DNA of 64,000 nucleotides from Microbacterium paraoxydans (GTDB lineage Bacteria; Actinomycetota; Actinomycetes; Actinomycetales; Microbacteriaceae). Shown in pieces: positions 1 through 8,349 of the stretch (the stretch's first letter is position 1; each line of letters starts with the position of its first letter). Under the pieces are notes generated by a model. It was not told the DNA's origin, made no database searches, and saw only the letters and a program-made list of their open reading frames with translations. The translations under genes and the position numbers were made by a program. The stretch is taken from contig NZ_CP064873.1 of assembly GCF_019056515.1 (NCBI RefSeq), positions 3,286,001 through 3,350,000 of the forward strand, read 5' to 3'.

Positions 1-284
1 ACGGTCCCGGGTGCGACCGAACCGGTCCCCGAGCCGGCCGCGGGGTCGGTCACGAAGGTGATGATCGGGGTGCCGACCTCGACCGTCGCCCCCTCGTCGA
101 CGAGCAGCTCACCGACCACGCCCGCGTGCGGGGAGGGCAGCTCGACCAGGGACTTCGCGGTCTCGATCTCGCAGATGACGTCGTTGATGGCCACCCGGTC
201 GCCCGGTGCCACCTTCCACGCGACGATCTCGGCCTCGGTCAGCCCTTCGCCGACGTCCGGAAGGGGGAAGTTCTGCGTGCTCAT
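1..284 (-). CDS. bkdC: 2-oxoacid dehydrogenase E2 component (dihydrolipoamide acyltransferase), N-terminal part only
   Basis: Only the first ~94 residues are in the window; the gene continues past position 1. They form a lipoyl (biotinyl-like) domain: the start [14 protein letters not shown] is typical, and the ETAKS tetrad-like loop holds the lysine (about residue 44) that would carry lipoate. An Ala/Gly/Ser/Pro linker follows from about residue 80. The E2 core transfers the acyl group made by E1 to CoA. It lies 28 nt downstream of E1 beta on the same strand, so it is the third gene of the E1 alpha-E1 beta-E2 operon. The branched-chain rather than pyruvate assignment rests on the operon type and is probable, not certain. 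Confidence 0.85.
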   Translation of the reverse strand, partial: MSTQNFPLPDVGEGLTEAEIVAWKVAPGDRVAINDVICEIETAKSLVELPSPHAGVVGELLVDEGATVEVGTPIITFVTDPAAGSGTGSVAPGT

Positions 285-312
285 GACGGGTCCTTTCGGC
301 GGATGCCGGGTG

Positions 313-1293
313 TCAGTAGGCCAGGGAGCGGTCGACGGCTTCGAGGATGCGGTCGGCATCCGGCAGGTAGGCGCCCTCGAGCTTCGCGGGCGGGAACGGG
401 GTGTCGTACCCCGAGACCCGCAGCACCGGAGCCTCGAGGGCGTAGAACGCGCGCTCCATCACGGTCGCGGCGATCTCGCTGCCGAGGCTCGTGAACCCCG
501 GAGCCTCCTGCGCGTAGACCATGCGACCGGTCTTGCGCACCGACCCGAGGATCGGCTCGTAGTCCACCGGCGACAGCGAGCGCACGTCGACGACCTCGCA
601 GCTCGTGCCCTCGGCCTCGGCGAGCGCGGCGGCCTGGAGCAGCGTCGTGACCATGGCGCCGTGTCCGACGAGCGTCACGTCGGTCCCGGTCCGCACCACC
701 CGCGAGGAGTGCAGCGGGACGGCGGGGGCGTCGAGCTCGACCTCGCCCTTCGGCCAGTACCGGCTCTTCGGCTCCAGGAAGATCACCGGATCGTCCGACG
801 CGATGGCCTCCTGGATCATCCAGTAGGCATCGTTCGCGGTCGACGGCGACACCACCCGCAGACCGGGGGTGTGCGTGAAGTAGGCCTCCGGGCTCTCCTG
901 GTGGTGCTCGACCGCCCCGATGTGCCCGCCGTACGGGATGCGGATCACGACGGGCAGCCGCAGCGACCCCTCGTGCCGGTTGGTGAGCTTGGCGAGCTGG
1001 GTGGTGATCTGGTCGAACGCGGGGAAGACGAAGCCGTCGAACTGGATCTCGACGACAGGACGGAACCCGGCCATCGCGAGGCCGATCGCGGTGCCCACCA
1101 GGGCTGACTCCGCGAGCGGAGTGTCCAGCACGCGCTGCTCCCCGAAGTCGCGCTGCAGGTGCTCGGTGATGCGGAACACGCCGCCGAGCTTGCCGATGTC
1201 CTCGCCCATGAGGAGGACCTTGGGGTCGTCCTCCATCGCCTTGCGCATTCCGGCGTTCAGCGCCTTGCCCAGCGGCATGGTCTCCCGGGTCAC
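313..1293 (-). CDS. bkdB: 2-oxoacid dehydrogenase E1 component, beta subunit
   Basis: A 326-residue transketolase-like beta subunit of a thiamine-diphosphate-dependent decarboxylase. Family landmarks are visible: [16 protein letters not shown] near the N-terminus, [17 protein letters not shown], the [19 protein letters not shown] block and a C-terminal transketolase domain ending in [12 protein letters not shown] chose the GTG at 1293 because it overlaps the E1 alpha stop (GTGA, 1290-1293), which implies translational coupling; an ATG at 1278 is the alternative. Together with E1 alpha it forms the alpha2beta2 decarboxylase that oxidises branched-chain 2-oxoacids, supplying iso/anteiso fatty-acid primers, the dominant membrane lipids in this group (family knowledge). 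Confidence 0.9.
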   Translation of the reverse strand: MTRETMPLGKALNAGMRKAMEDDPKVLLMGEDIGKLGGVFRITEHLQRDFGEQRVLDTPLAESALVGTAIGLAMAGFRPVVEIQFDGFVFPAFDQITTQLAKLTNRHEGSLRLPVVIRIPYGGHIGAVEHHQESPEAYFTHTPGLRVVSPSTANDAYWMIQEAIASDDPVIFLEPKSRYWPKGEVELDAPAVPLHSSRVVRTGTDVTLVGHGAMVTTLLQAAALAEAEGTSCEVVDVRSLSPVDYEPILGSVRKTGRMVYAQEAPGFTSLGSEIAATVMERAFYALEAPVLRVSGYDTPFPPAKLEGAYLPDADRILEAVDRSLAY

Positions 1294-2417
1294 TGGCCCT
1301 CTCCTTCGAACGACGCCTCGTAGCGGGCGCGCCACGCTTTCTGCTCCTCGATCAGCGGATGCGGCTCGCTGTACACGTGGTCGAACATGAGGTCGGCGCG
1401 GGGCGGGCCGAGCTGCACGGTGCGGGCGCGGAGGTCTTCCGCGGCATCGGCGGCCTCGGCGTCGACCTCGGCGAAGAAGCTCTCCTCGGCGCCGCGGTTC
1501 TCCAGGAAGGCGCGCATGCGGACGATCGGGTCACGCCCGGCCCACGCGAGCTCCTCGTCGTCGCCGCGGTACTTCGTGGGATCGTCGCTGGTCGTGTGCG
1601 CGCCGAGCCGGTACGTCACGGCCTCGATGGCACGGGGTCCGCCGCCGGCGCGCGCCTCGTCGAGGGCCACGCGGGACACCGCGTAGCTGGCGAGTACGTC
1701 GTTGCCGTCCACGCGGACGCTCGGGATGCCGTACCCGGCGCTGCGCTGCACGAGCGGCACCCGGGACTGCGTGGTGACGGGGACCGAGATGGCCCAGTGG
1801 TTGTTCTGCAGGAAGAAGAGCGTCGGGGCCTGGTAGCTGGCCGCGAACACCATGGCCTCGTGCACGTCGCCCTGGCTGGAGGCGCCGTCGCCGTAGTAGA
1901 CGACGACCGCCTCGTCGCGCTCGGGGTCGCCGGTGCCGGTGCGGCCGTCGAACGTGAGGCCCATCGCATAGCCGGCGGCGTGCAGCACCTGGGAGCCGAG
2001 CACGAGCGTGTAGAGCCGGGTGTTGCCGTTCTTCGGGTCGGTCGGATCCCAGCCGCCGTGGGAGACGCCGCGCATGAGCTTGATGATGTCCAACGGATCC
2101 ACGCCGCGGATCCGGGTGACCGCGTGCTCGCGGTACGAGGGGAAGATCGTGTCCTGCGCGCGGGCGGCCCGACCGGAGCCGACCTGCGCCGCCTCCTGTC
2201 CGCGGCTCGGCGGCCACAGGGCGAGCTGGCCCTGGCGCTGCAGGTTGGTGGCCTGGGTGTCGATCGCGCGGATGCCCACCATGTCGCGGTAGAACTGCGC
2301 GAGCTCGTCGTCGGGGATGGCCTCGATGAGCGGCAGGTACTGCTCCGCAGCCGGCGTCGGGGCGACCTTTCCGGTCTCGTCCAGAACGCGCACGAGGGGG
2401 GTCTCAGAGGTGCTCAC
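1290..2417 (-). CDS. bkdA: 2-oxoacid dehydrogenase E1 component, alpha subunit
   Basis: A 375-residue alpha subunit with the ThDP/Mg signature GDGASSQGDVHEAM followed by FFLQNNHWAISVP (the GDGX24-30NN motif). Residues ~45-340 form the dehydrogenase E1 domain; YRLGAHTTSDDPTKYR is the family's conserved phosphorylation-loop equivalent. The GTG at 2417 is preferred; an upstream in-frame ATG at 2453 would add 12 unconserved residues. It is first in the operon bkdA-bkdB-bkdC, with a 4-nt overlap to bkdB. A 105-nt gap separates it from hisC, transcribed the same way. Confidence 0.9.
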   Translation of the reverse strand: MSTSETPLVRVLDETGKVAPTPAAEQYLPLIEAIPDDELAQFYRDMVGIRAIDTQATNLQRQGQLALWPPSRGQEAAQVGSGRAARAQDTIFPSYREHAVTRIRGVDPLDIIKLMRGVSHGGWDPTDPKNGNTRLYTLVLGSQVLHAAGYAMGLTFDGRTGTGDPERDEAVVVYYGDGASSQGDVHEAMVFAASYQAPTLFFLQNNHWAISVPVTTQSRVPLVQRSAGYGIPSVRVDGNDVLASYAVSRVALDEARAGGGPRAIEAVTYRLGAHTTSDDPTKYRGDDEELAWAGRDPIVRMRAFLENRGAEESFFAEVDAEAADAAEDLRARTVQLGPPRADLMFDHVYSEPHPLIEEQKAWRARYEASFEGEGQ

Positions 2418-2522
2418 GGCCCCCACGCTACCCGCGTCGGCATGCCGGGTCACGCATACCTAGGACGCCCTCGTATCTCCCCGGAACCCCGAGATTCCGC
2501 GGTTCGCAGGGCGGTGCCGCGT

Positions 2523-3590
2523 TCAGCGGAGGGTCGCCGCGACCTCGAGCACGCGGGCGACGGCCGCCTCCTCGCCGACGGAGATCCGGATGCCGTCGCC
2601 GGAGAACGGACGCACGATCAGGTCGGCGTCGATGAACGCCGCTGCGACCTCGTCGGTGCGCGCGCCGGTCGGCAGCCAGACGAAGTTGCCCTGGGCGTCC
2701 GGCACCTCCCAGCCCTGCGCGCGGAGCCCCTCGACGAGACGAGCGCGGCGTTCGACGATCACGGCGACGCGCTCCAGGAGCTCGGCTTCGGCGTCGAGGC
2801 TCGCGATGGCGGCGTTCTCGGCCGCGGACGTGACAGACAGCGGGATGCCGGTCGTCCGTGCCGCGTCGAGCACCTTCTCGTGGCCGACCGCATAGCCGAC
2901 CCGGAGCCCGGCCAGACCGTAGGCCTTGGAGAACGTGCGGAGGACGACCACGTTCGGGTGCGCCTCGAAGACGCGCTCGGCCAGGCCGTCGACGGCATCG
3001 GGGGCGGTGACGAACTCGGCGTAGGCCTCGTCGAGGATGATGAGCACGTCGGACGGCACGCGGTCCACGAACGCCGCGAACTCGGCAGACGTGACGATGG
3101 GACCGGTCGGGTTGTTCGGCGTGCAGACGATGATCGCGCGTGTGCGGTCGGTCACGGCGTCGGCCATCGCGTCGAGGTCGTGGCGGGAGTCGGCCGTCAG
3201 CGGCACCTGCACCCCGGTCGCGCCCGCGACCAGCGGCAGGCTCGGGTACGCCTCGAACGACCGCCAGGCGTAGACGACCTCGTCGCCGACCGAGGCAGTG
3301 GCGAGGACGAGCTGATGCAGGATCGCGACACTGCCGGAGGCGACATGGACCTGCTCGGGCTCGACCCCGTAGCGAGCCCCGAGCCGCGCACGCAGGCGGC
3401 CGGCGGTGGCATCGGGATACCGGTTCATCGGCGTCGTGTGCTGCAGCGCGTCGAGGACCGAGGGCAGCGGATCGAACGGGTTCTCGTTGCTGGAGAGCTT
3501 GAAGGCCTCGGGACCGGCCTGCTTGCCCTGTCGATACGGCGCGAGGGAGGCGATGGCGGGACGGATGCGGGGCAGGATCGGCTCGGTCAC
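2523..3590 (-). CDS. hisC: Histidinol-phosphate / aromatic aminotransferase (class I/II PLP aminotransferase)
   Basis: A 355-residue fold-type I PLP enzyme. Landmarks: [10 protein letters not shown] near the N-terminus, TPNNPTGP, the LDEAYAEF cofactor-binding strand, and [16 protein letters not shown], whose lysine (about residue 220) forms the Schiff base. A GTG at 3590 starts it. Such free-standing copies may be the histidine-pathway HisC or the Pat/aromatic paralogue: no other his gene is nearby, so substrate is undecided. It sits upstream of the bkd operon on the same strand and diverges from the toxin-antitoxin module, leaving a 67-nt shared promoter gap. Confidence 0.85.
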   Translation of the reverse strand: MTEPILPRIRPAIASLAPYRQGKQAGPEAFKLSSNENPFDPLPSVLDALQHTTPMNRYPDATAGRLRARLGARYGVEPEQVHVASGSVAILHQLVLATASVGDEVVYAWRSFEAYPSLPLVAGATGVQVPLTADSRHDLDAMADAVTDRTRAIIVCTPNNPTGPIVTSAEFAAFVDRVPSDVLIILDEAYAEFVTAPDAVDGLAERVFEAHPNVVVLRTFSKAYGLAGLRVGYAVGHEKVLDAARTTGIPLSVTSAAENAAIASLDAEAELLERVAVIVERRARLVEGLRAQGWEVPDAQGNFVWLPTGARTDEVAAAFIDADLIVRPFSGDGIRISVGEEAAVARVLEVAATLR

Positions 3591-3644
3591 GCGTCGAGTC
3601 TAGGACGTGCGGCCCGCCACCCTTTCGAGGCCGAGGGTGCGGTG

Positions 3645-3659
3645 ATACCATTCTGGTAT
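3645..3659. promoter_or_regulatory. Candidate antitoxin operator overlapping the start codon
   Basis: A perfect inverted repeat ATACCA-TTC-TGGTAT. Its right arm runs into the ATG (3658) of the antitoxin gene. Ribbon-helix-helix antitoxins bind short palindromes in their own promoters, so this is the probable autorepression site; binding over the start region would block transcription or initiation. Function is inferred from position and symmetry. Confidence 0.6.
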
Positions 3660-3864
3660 GGCTATGACGGTGCGACTCCCTGAGGAACTCGATGCGCGGC
3701 TCGAAGACATCGCACGAGCCCGGCACGTCTCCAAGCACGCCGTGATCATCGAGGCGGCCACCCGGTTCGCGAACAGCGAGTCCAAGACGGATCGAGTTCT
3801 GGCGCTCGCGGACGAGGTGACCGAACGCTACGGCGACGCCATCACGCGCCTCGAAGACGCCTGA
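3658..3864 (+). CDS. Ribbon-helix-helix (CopG/MetJ-type) antitoxin
   Basis: A 68-residue protein. The first ~45 residues form a canonical ribbon-helix-helix: the strand AMTVRLPEELDARL, then a helix (EDIARARHV) and the SKHAVIIEAATRF helix. The acidic C-terminal tail would wrap and neutralise the partner toxin. It lies 3 nt upstream of the Doc gene, the usual antitoxin-first order. ATG 3658 is used; ATG 3664 (MTVRL) is an equally good start. The RHH domain binds DNA for autoregulation. Confidence 0.85.
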   Translation: MAMTVRLPEELDARLEDIARARHVSKHAVIIEAATRFANSESKTDRVLALADEVTERYGDAITRLEDA

Positions 3865-3867
3865 TCG

Positions 3868-4251
3868 ATGGCCACCGAGTACGTCGAGCCCGAGCAGGCC
3901 CTCGCGCTGATCGCGAAGCTCGGCCTGCATGTGCGCGACGAGGGGCTGCTCTTCTCCGCCCTGGCGCGACCCGCCGCCGGCATGTTCGGCGTCGATGCGT
4001 ATCCGACGTTCGCGGAGAAGGCAGCGGCCCTGATGAGCTCCGTCGCCCAGAATCACGCACTGTTCGACGGGAACAAGCGCACAGCGCTCTATCTCACCTT
4101 CATCTTCATCCGGCTGAACGGCTACGACATCACCTTCACGAACGACGAAGCCTTCGAGTTCGTCATCGATGTCGCGCAGAGCCGGATGGATCTCGGGGAG
4201 ATCGCCCAGGTTCTCGCCGCCCACATCCGTCCCGTGGACGACCGCGGCTGA
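3868..4251 (+). CDS. doc: Doc-type (Fic family) death-on-curing toxin
   Basis: A 127-residue protein carrying the Doc/Fic signature HALFDGNKRTAL (about residues 64-75), matching the short HxFx(D/N)GNKR form of Doc rather than the longer Fic loop. Doc of phage P1 phosphorylates elongation factor Tu and arrests translation; the same activity is inferred here. Its length equals that of known Doc proteins, so it appears intact. It is co-transcribed with the RHH antitoxin. Pairing Doc with an RHH rather than a Phd antitoxin is common in actinobacterial chromosomes. Confidence 0.88.
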   Translation: MATEYVEPEQALALIAKLGLHVRDEGLLFSALARPAAGMFGVDAYPTFAEKAAALMSSVAQNHALFDGNKRTALYLTFIFIRLNGYDITFTNDEAFEFVIDVAQSRMDLGEIAQVLAAHIRPVDDRG

Positions 4252-4285
4252 CACCACGGGCCCCGCGTGGGAGACTGAACGCATC

Positions 4286-4690
4286 ATGCGCTTCATCATC
4301 CGGGTCGTCGTCAACGCGTTCGCCATCTGGGTCGTCACGCTCATCCCCGTGCTCCAGGTCACGGTGCGCGCCTTCCCGCCGGGCGAGACGCTGCAGCTCG
4401 TCCTGACGCTCCTCGCGGTCGGCGCCCTCTTCGCGCTGGTGAACACCATCATCGGCACGATCGTGAAGATCGTCGCCTTCCCGCTGTACATCCTCACGTT
4501 CGGCCTCATCGGCTTCCTCATCAACGGCTTCCTGCTCTGGCTGACCGCGTGGATCACCAGCAGCTTCGGGTGGGGCCTGTCGGTCGAGTCGTTCTGGTGG
4601 GGAGTGCTCGCCGCGCTGATCATCTCGATCATCAACGGCATCTTCGGCTTCATCCTGCGTCCGCAGAACAAGCGCTCCCGCCGCGACTGA
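4286..4690 (+). CDS. Phage-holin-like four-helix membrane protein (PF04020 type)
   Basis: A 134-residue protein with four hydrophobic segments separated by short loops and a basic tail (RPQNKRSRRD). Composition and the pattern VNTIIGTIVKIVAFPLYILTFG fit the 'phage holin family / mycobacterial four-TMS holin' group, which is chromosomal, widespread in Actinobacteria and not tied to a prophage. ATG 4286 gives a clean N-terminal first helix. It is monocistronic, convergent with the lipase-like gene. Function is unknown; the name reflects topology only. Confidence 0.7.
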   Translation: MRFIIRVVVNAFAIWVVTLIPVLQVTVRAFPPGETLQLVLTLLAVGALFALVNTIIGTIVKIVAFPLYILTFGLIGFLINGFLLWLTAWITSSFGWGLSVESFWWGVLAALIISIINGIFGFILRPQNKRSRRD

Positions 4691-4715
4691 CCCGTCTGCG
4701 GAGGGCGCGTACGGC

Positions 4716-6011
4716 TCACGGATCGGGGAGCACCCGCTCCGCGCGGTACTCGGTGCGTTCGACGGTGACGGCGCGGTCGAGGTCGGCCCAGTAGGCGTCG
4801 AGAGCCACCGCCCGCGGGTCGGCGGAGGCGTCGACCATCGCCGCGGTATCGATGTAGTTCTCCAGGGAGTGGGTCTCGAGCGCGAGGTCCTGGCGACCGG
4901 CATCCGTGTCGCCCACCCGGCTCGCGGTGAAGCTGTCGGCGGACCCCGTGCCCTCCCTCGCCCCTCCTGCGGCGAGCGCGGACACCGCGTCGTCGGTGTG
5001 CCGGAGCTGCACGAGCGTCTGGTCGGCGGGCAGCGTCGGCTCGACCGGGCTCCCGGCGGTGATCTGGGTCGTCACCGTGAACGCGCTCTCCATCGACAGG
5101 TGCGCCGCGATCATGCCACCCTGCGAGTGGGCGACGACGTCCACCCGATCCCCGGGTCTCGCACCCGCCGCGGCCAGCGCGTCGAGGGTCGCCTGATACG
5201 ACGCGGACCGGCCCCCGGTGTAGAGCTCGATGTTCGACTTCATGTCCCAGGCCTCGACACCCCCGCCCTCCCGGAGGGACATCGAGCGGCTGCCCGAGAC
5301 GTAGGCGACGTAGCGCGGAGACTCGCCCGGAACCGTGTACTTCTCGATCGCCACCTGCGCCCCGGAAGCGGAGGGCAGGCGCCCGAAGGCGCTGGCCAGT
5401 CCGTTCGGAGCCCCGGCCGGGCGGGAACGCGAGGTGACCGATACCCGCACCGGATCCGCCGTCGCGCCGAGTGCCATCCCCGGTCGCACCCGCCCCAGCC
5501 CCGACGTCACGCCGACGACAGCGCCGCCCAGGAACACCGGTGGAAGCAGTCCCCCGGCGTCGAACTGGTCGCCCAAGCCACGGAAGCGTCGGTCGTCCGC
5601 CATCCGCTCCCGCGCGTCGGCCAGCGCGGCCAGACGCTCGTCGCCGGCGAGGAGCAGCCGCAGGCGCCCCTCCACCGCAGCGGCCGCAACCGTATCCGTC
5701 CGCGCCAGCGCCTCCGCCTGCGCCCGCAGCTCGACCACCTCGTAGACCTCGGCCATGAGGTCGAGATCGGCGGCCGTCTCCTGGACACGCGCCGCGAGCG
5801 CCTCCAGCGCCGTCACTGCGGACCGCAGGGACCACGCCGCCGAGGCGAGCGCGGTCCATGCGGCGGAGCCGAGCAGCGCCTCGGCACGCCCCACCGCGTC
5901 CTGCACCTCCGCGCACACCGGCTCGGCGGCCCGCACGCGCACCGCGAGCTCGCGGAGCTGCGCCGTGTCCACCGCGATCGCGCCGCCGTGGTCGATGTCG
6001 AGCCCGCTCAT
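4716..6011 (-). CDS. Helical N-terminal domain fused to alpha/beta-hydrolase (lipase-like), possible ESX/T7-type substrate
   Basis: A 431-residue protein. Residues ~1-150 are Ala/Leu-rich amphipathic helices resembling the WXG100/LXG-type N-terminal hairpin of type VII substrates. The C-terminal half carries a lipase nucleophile elbow AHSQGGM (GxSxG-like, about residue 310) followed by SPVEPTLPADQ and RHTDDAVSA, which may supply the catalytic Asp. There is no classical signal peptide. The start overlaps the stop of the small upstream gene by 4 nt (ATGA), so the two are translationally coupled. Export through a type VII system is inference; no secretion genes lie nearby. Confidence 0.6.
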   Translation of the reverse strand: MSGLDIDHGGAIAVDTAQLRELAVRVRAAEPVCAEVQDAVGRAEALLGSAAWTALASAAWSLRSAVTALEALAARVQETAADLDLMAEVYEVVELRAQAEALARTDTVAAAAVEGRLRLLLAGDERLAALADARERMADDRRFRGLGDQFDAGGLLPPVFLGGAVVGVTSGLGRVRPGMALGATADPVRVSVTSRSRPAGAPNGLASAFGRLPSASGAQVAIEKYTVPGESPRYVAYVSGSRSMSLREGGGVEAWDMKSNIELYTGGRSASYQATLDALAAAGARPGDRVDVVAHSQGGMIAAHLSMESAFTVTTQITAGSPVEPTLPADQTLVQLRHTDDAVSALAAGGAREGTGSADSFTASRVGDTDAGRQDLALETHSLENYIDTAAMVDASADPRAVALDAYWADLDRAVTVERTEYRAERVLPDP

Positions 6012-6262
6012 GCACCCTCGACCTCCCCGCGGCACGCCTGCAGCGTCCGGCGCACCGTCGCCGTGTCGTCCGACAGCCGCCAGAGGGCCCATCGCAGCGC
6101 CTCGACGCCGTCGGACTCCCAGGCGCACGCGTCACGCAGCGCCGTCAGCGTGGAAGCGAGATCGTCGAGCCCCGCGATGGCGGCGTCCAGCTCGGACAGC
6201 ACTCCGGCCCGCAGCGCAGGATCGACGTCGGCAGAGGGCGCGGTGAGGACGAAGGACGACAT
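6008..6262 (-). CDS. Small WXG100-like helical-hairpin protein
   Basis: An 84-residue protein predicted to be two helices around a central ACAWESDGVEAL turn, reminiscent of the W-x-G hairpin of WXG100 partners (here W-E-S, not a strict WXG). It overlaps the start of the lipase-like gene by 4 nt. Small WXG-like proteins are commonly encoded immediately before their LXG/lipase substrate and act as a targeting partner; that role is inferred from arrangement. A weak match is admitted, and it could simply be an uncharacterised helical protein. Confidence 0.6.
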   Translation of the reverse strand: MSSFVLTAPSADVDPALRAGVLSELDAAIAGLDDLASTLTALRDACAWESDGVEALRWALWRLSDDTATVRRTLQACRGEVEGA

Positions 6263-6426
6263 GGACCCAGCCTTCCGCCGGACCGCGTCCGTTACGGCCA
6301 GGGCCCCGTCAGACGGCCACGACCAGTGGAGAGCCCGTTCTCCCCCAGCACCGTGCAGGAGGCTCGAGCCACCCCGCGATCCGATGCCCGCTGTGCAGGA
6401 ACGGCATCGACCGGCAGAATGGATCC

Positions 6427-6966
6427 GTGACAGCCCGAGATCCCTTCCGCGTGATCTTCGTCTGCACCGGCAACATCTGCCGCTCCCCCATGGCGGAGGT
6501 CGTGTTCCGGGACCTCGCGGAGCGGCAGGGTCTCGGCTCCCAGATCGTCTCGCGCAGCGCGGGCACCGGGGACTGGCACCTCGGAGAGCGCGCCGACCAC
6601 CGCACCATCGACGCCCTCGCCCGCCGTGGCTACGACGGCTCGCTGCACCGCGCCCGCCAGTTCACCGCCGCCTCCTTCGCCGAGAACGACCTCGTGGTGG
6701 CCCTGGACCGCACGCATGAGCGCATCCTCCGCGAATGGGCCGGGGACGAGGACGAGGACGGCAAGGTGACCCTCCTCCTCGCTTTCGATCCCGATGCCTC
6801 GACGCACGACGTCCCCGACCCGTACTACGCCGGCCCGGAGATGTTCGATTCGGTGCTCGGTATGATCGAGACGGCGACTCGCGGCTTGTTCCGCCAGCTC
6901 GAACCCGCCCTGCGCCTGCCCCGCACGCCCCGAACCTTCGGGGCCTCATCAGGAGGACTCCCCTGA
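6427..6966 (+). CDS. Low-molecular-weight protein-tyrosine-phosphatase
   Basis: A 179-residue protein with the phosphate loop VCTGNICRSPMAE (CX5R, Cys about residue 16) at the N-terminus and the general-acid loop VPDPYYAG (Asp about residue 129), the two diagnostic LMW-PTP sites. GTG 6427 starts it. Actinobacterial homologues dephosphorylate protein tyrosine and may act in exopolysaccharide or stress signalling; no cognate kinase is nearby. Its last codons carry the Shine-Dalgarno sequence of purB, and its TGA overlaps the presumed purB start, indicating coupled expression. Confidence 0.9.
   Translation: MTARDPFRVIFVCTGNICRSPMAEVVFRDLAERQGLGSQIVSRSAGTGDWHLGERADHRTIDALARRGYDGSLHRARQFTAASFAENDLVVALDRTHERILREWAGDEDEDGKVTLLLAFDPDASTHDVPDPYYAGPEMFDSVLGMIETATRGLFRQLEPALRLPRTPRTFGASSGGLP
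6951..6965 (+). promoter_or_regulatory. Strong ribosome-binding site placing purB at a CTG start
   Basis: AGGAGG (6951-6956) is followed by six nucleotides and CTG (6963-6965). No ATG, GTG or TTG occurs in the purB frame between this site and the conserved SPLDGRY block. Spacing and strength are ideal, so the site decides the start codon. Confidence 0.7.
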
Positions 6967-8345
6967 CTTTCCAGCCTTCACTCCCGCCGCAGCCCCTCAG
7001 CCCCCTCGACGGCCGCTATCGCGGTGCCGTCACCGGGCTCGCCGACTTCCTCTCCGAGGCCGGACTCAACCGCGCCAGGGTCGAGGTGGAGGTGGAATGG
7101 CTGATCGCCCTCACCGACCGTTCGCTGTTCGAGACGACCCCGCTGTCGGACGACGACAAGGAGCGCCTGCGCGCCCTGTACCGCGACTTCGGGCAGGCCG
7201 AGATCGACTGGCTCGCCGAGAAGGAGGCCGTCACGCAGCACGATGTGAAGGCCATCGAGTACCTCGTCCGCGACCGGCTCTCCACGCTCGGCCTCGACCG
7301 CATCGCCGAGCTGACGCACTTCGCCTGCACGAGCGAGGACATCAACTCCGCGTCCTACGCCCTCACCGTCAAGCGCGCGGTCGAGGAGGTCTGGCTCCCG
7401 GCCCTCGACACCGTGATCGCGAAGCTGCGCGAGCTCGCGGTCGAGCACGCCGACGCCGCCATGCTGTCCCGCACGCACGGGCAGCCCGCCACCCCCTCGA
7501 CGATGGGCAAGGAGCTCGCGGTCTTCGCCTGGCGTCTCGAGCGCGTGCGCAGCCAGATCGCCGGCTCCGAGTACCTCGCGAAGTTCTCCGGGGCGACCGG
7601 CACCTGGTCCGCTCACCTCGCAGCCGACCCGGACGCCGACTGGCCGACCATCGCCCGCGAGTACATCGAGGGACTGGGCCTGGGCTTCAACCCGCTCACG
7701 ACGCAGATCGAGTCGCACGACTGGCAGGTCGAGCTCTACGACCGCGTGCGTCACGCCGGCGGGATCCTGCACAACCTCGCGACGGACATCTGGACCTACA
7801 TCTCGCTCGGCTACTTCGCGCAGATCCCGGTCGCCGGCGCCACCGGCTCCTCGACCATGCCGCACAAGATCAACCCGATCCGCTTCGAGAACGCCGAGGC
7901 CAACCTCGAGATCTCGGGAGCCCTGCTCGCGTCGCTGGGCCAGACGCTGGTCACGAGCCGGCTGCAGCGCGACCTCACCGACTCCACGACTCAGCGCAAC
8001 ATCGGCGTCGCGTTCGGGCACTCGCTGCTCGCTCTCGACAACCTGCGCCGCGGCCTGAACGCGATCTCGCTCTCGCGTGATGTGCTGCTCGCCGACCTCG
8101 ACGTGAACTGGGAGGTGCTCGCCGAGGCGATCCAGACGGTGATCCGCGCCGAGGTCGTCGCCGGCCGGTCGAGCATCCAGGACCCGTATGCGCTGCTCAA
8201 GGAGCTCACCCGTGGGCACCGCGTCGGCGCCGCCGACCTCGCGTCGTTCGTGGAGGGTCTGGAGATCGGGGACGCGGCCAAGCAGCGGCTCCTCGCGCTG
8301 ACCCCCGCGACCTACACCGGCATCGCGGAGCGCCTCGCCCGCTGA
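6963..8345 (+). CDS. purB: Adenylosuccinate lyase
   Basis: About 460 residues, a fumarase/aspartase-superfamily enzyme acting twice in purine synthesis (SAICAR to AICAR; adenylosuccinate to AMP). Visible: SPLDGRY at the N-terminus, FACTSEDINS, the catalytic SRTHGQPATPSTMGKE block and the signature loop GSSTMPHKINPIRFENAE with the catalytic serine. The start is unusual: a CTG at 6963, overlapping the phosphatase stop (CTGA), is the only candidate with a Shine-Dalgarno sequence and a complete N-terminus. Length matches the E. coli-type enzyme. Confidence 0.92.
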   Translation: MTFQPSLPPQPLSPLDGRYRGAVTGLADFLSEAGLNRARVEVEVEWLIALTDRSLFETTPLSDDDKERLRALYRDFGQAEIDWLAEKEAVTQHDVKAIEYLVRDRLSTLGLDRIAELTHFACTSEDINSASYALTVKRAVEEVWLPALDTVIAKLRELAVEHADAAMLSRTHGQPATPSTMGKELAVFAWRLERVRSQIAGSEYLAKFSGATGTWSAHLAADPDADWPTIAREYIEGLGLGFNPLTTQIESHDWQVELYDRVRHAGGILHNLATDIWTYISLGYFAQIPVAGATGSSTMPHKINPIRFENAEANLEISGALLASLGQTLVTSRLQRDLTDSTTQRNIGVAFGHSLLALDNLRRGLNAISLSRDVLLADLDVNWEVLAEAIQTVIRAEVVAGRSSIQDPYALLKELTRGHRVGAADLASFVEGLEIGDAAKQRLLALTPATYTGIAERLAR

Positions 8346-8349
8346 GGAG

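Noticed and set aside
4286..4690. Remnant prophage holin
   Set aside because: No other phage gene is near, and this four-helix family is a normal chromosomal component in Actinobacteria.
2428..6135. A 1235-codon minus-strand open frame
   Set aside because: It crosses hisC, the Doc module and the lipase pair in another frame and is Arg/Gly/Pro/Ala-rich; it is a shadow of high-GC coding DNA.
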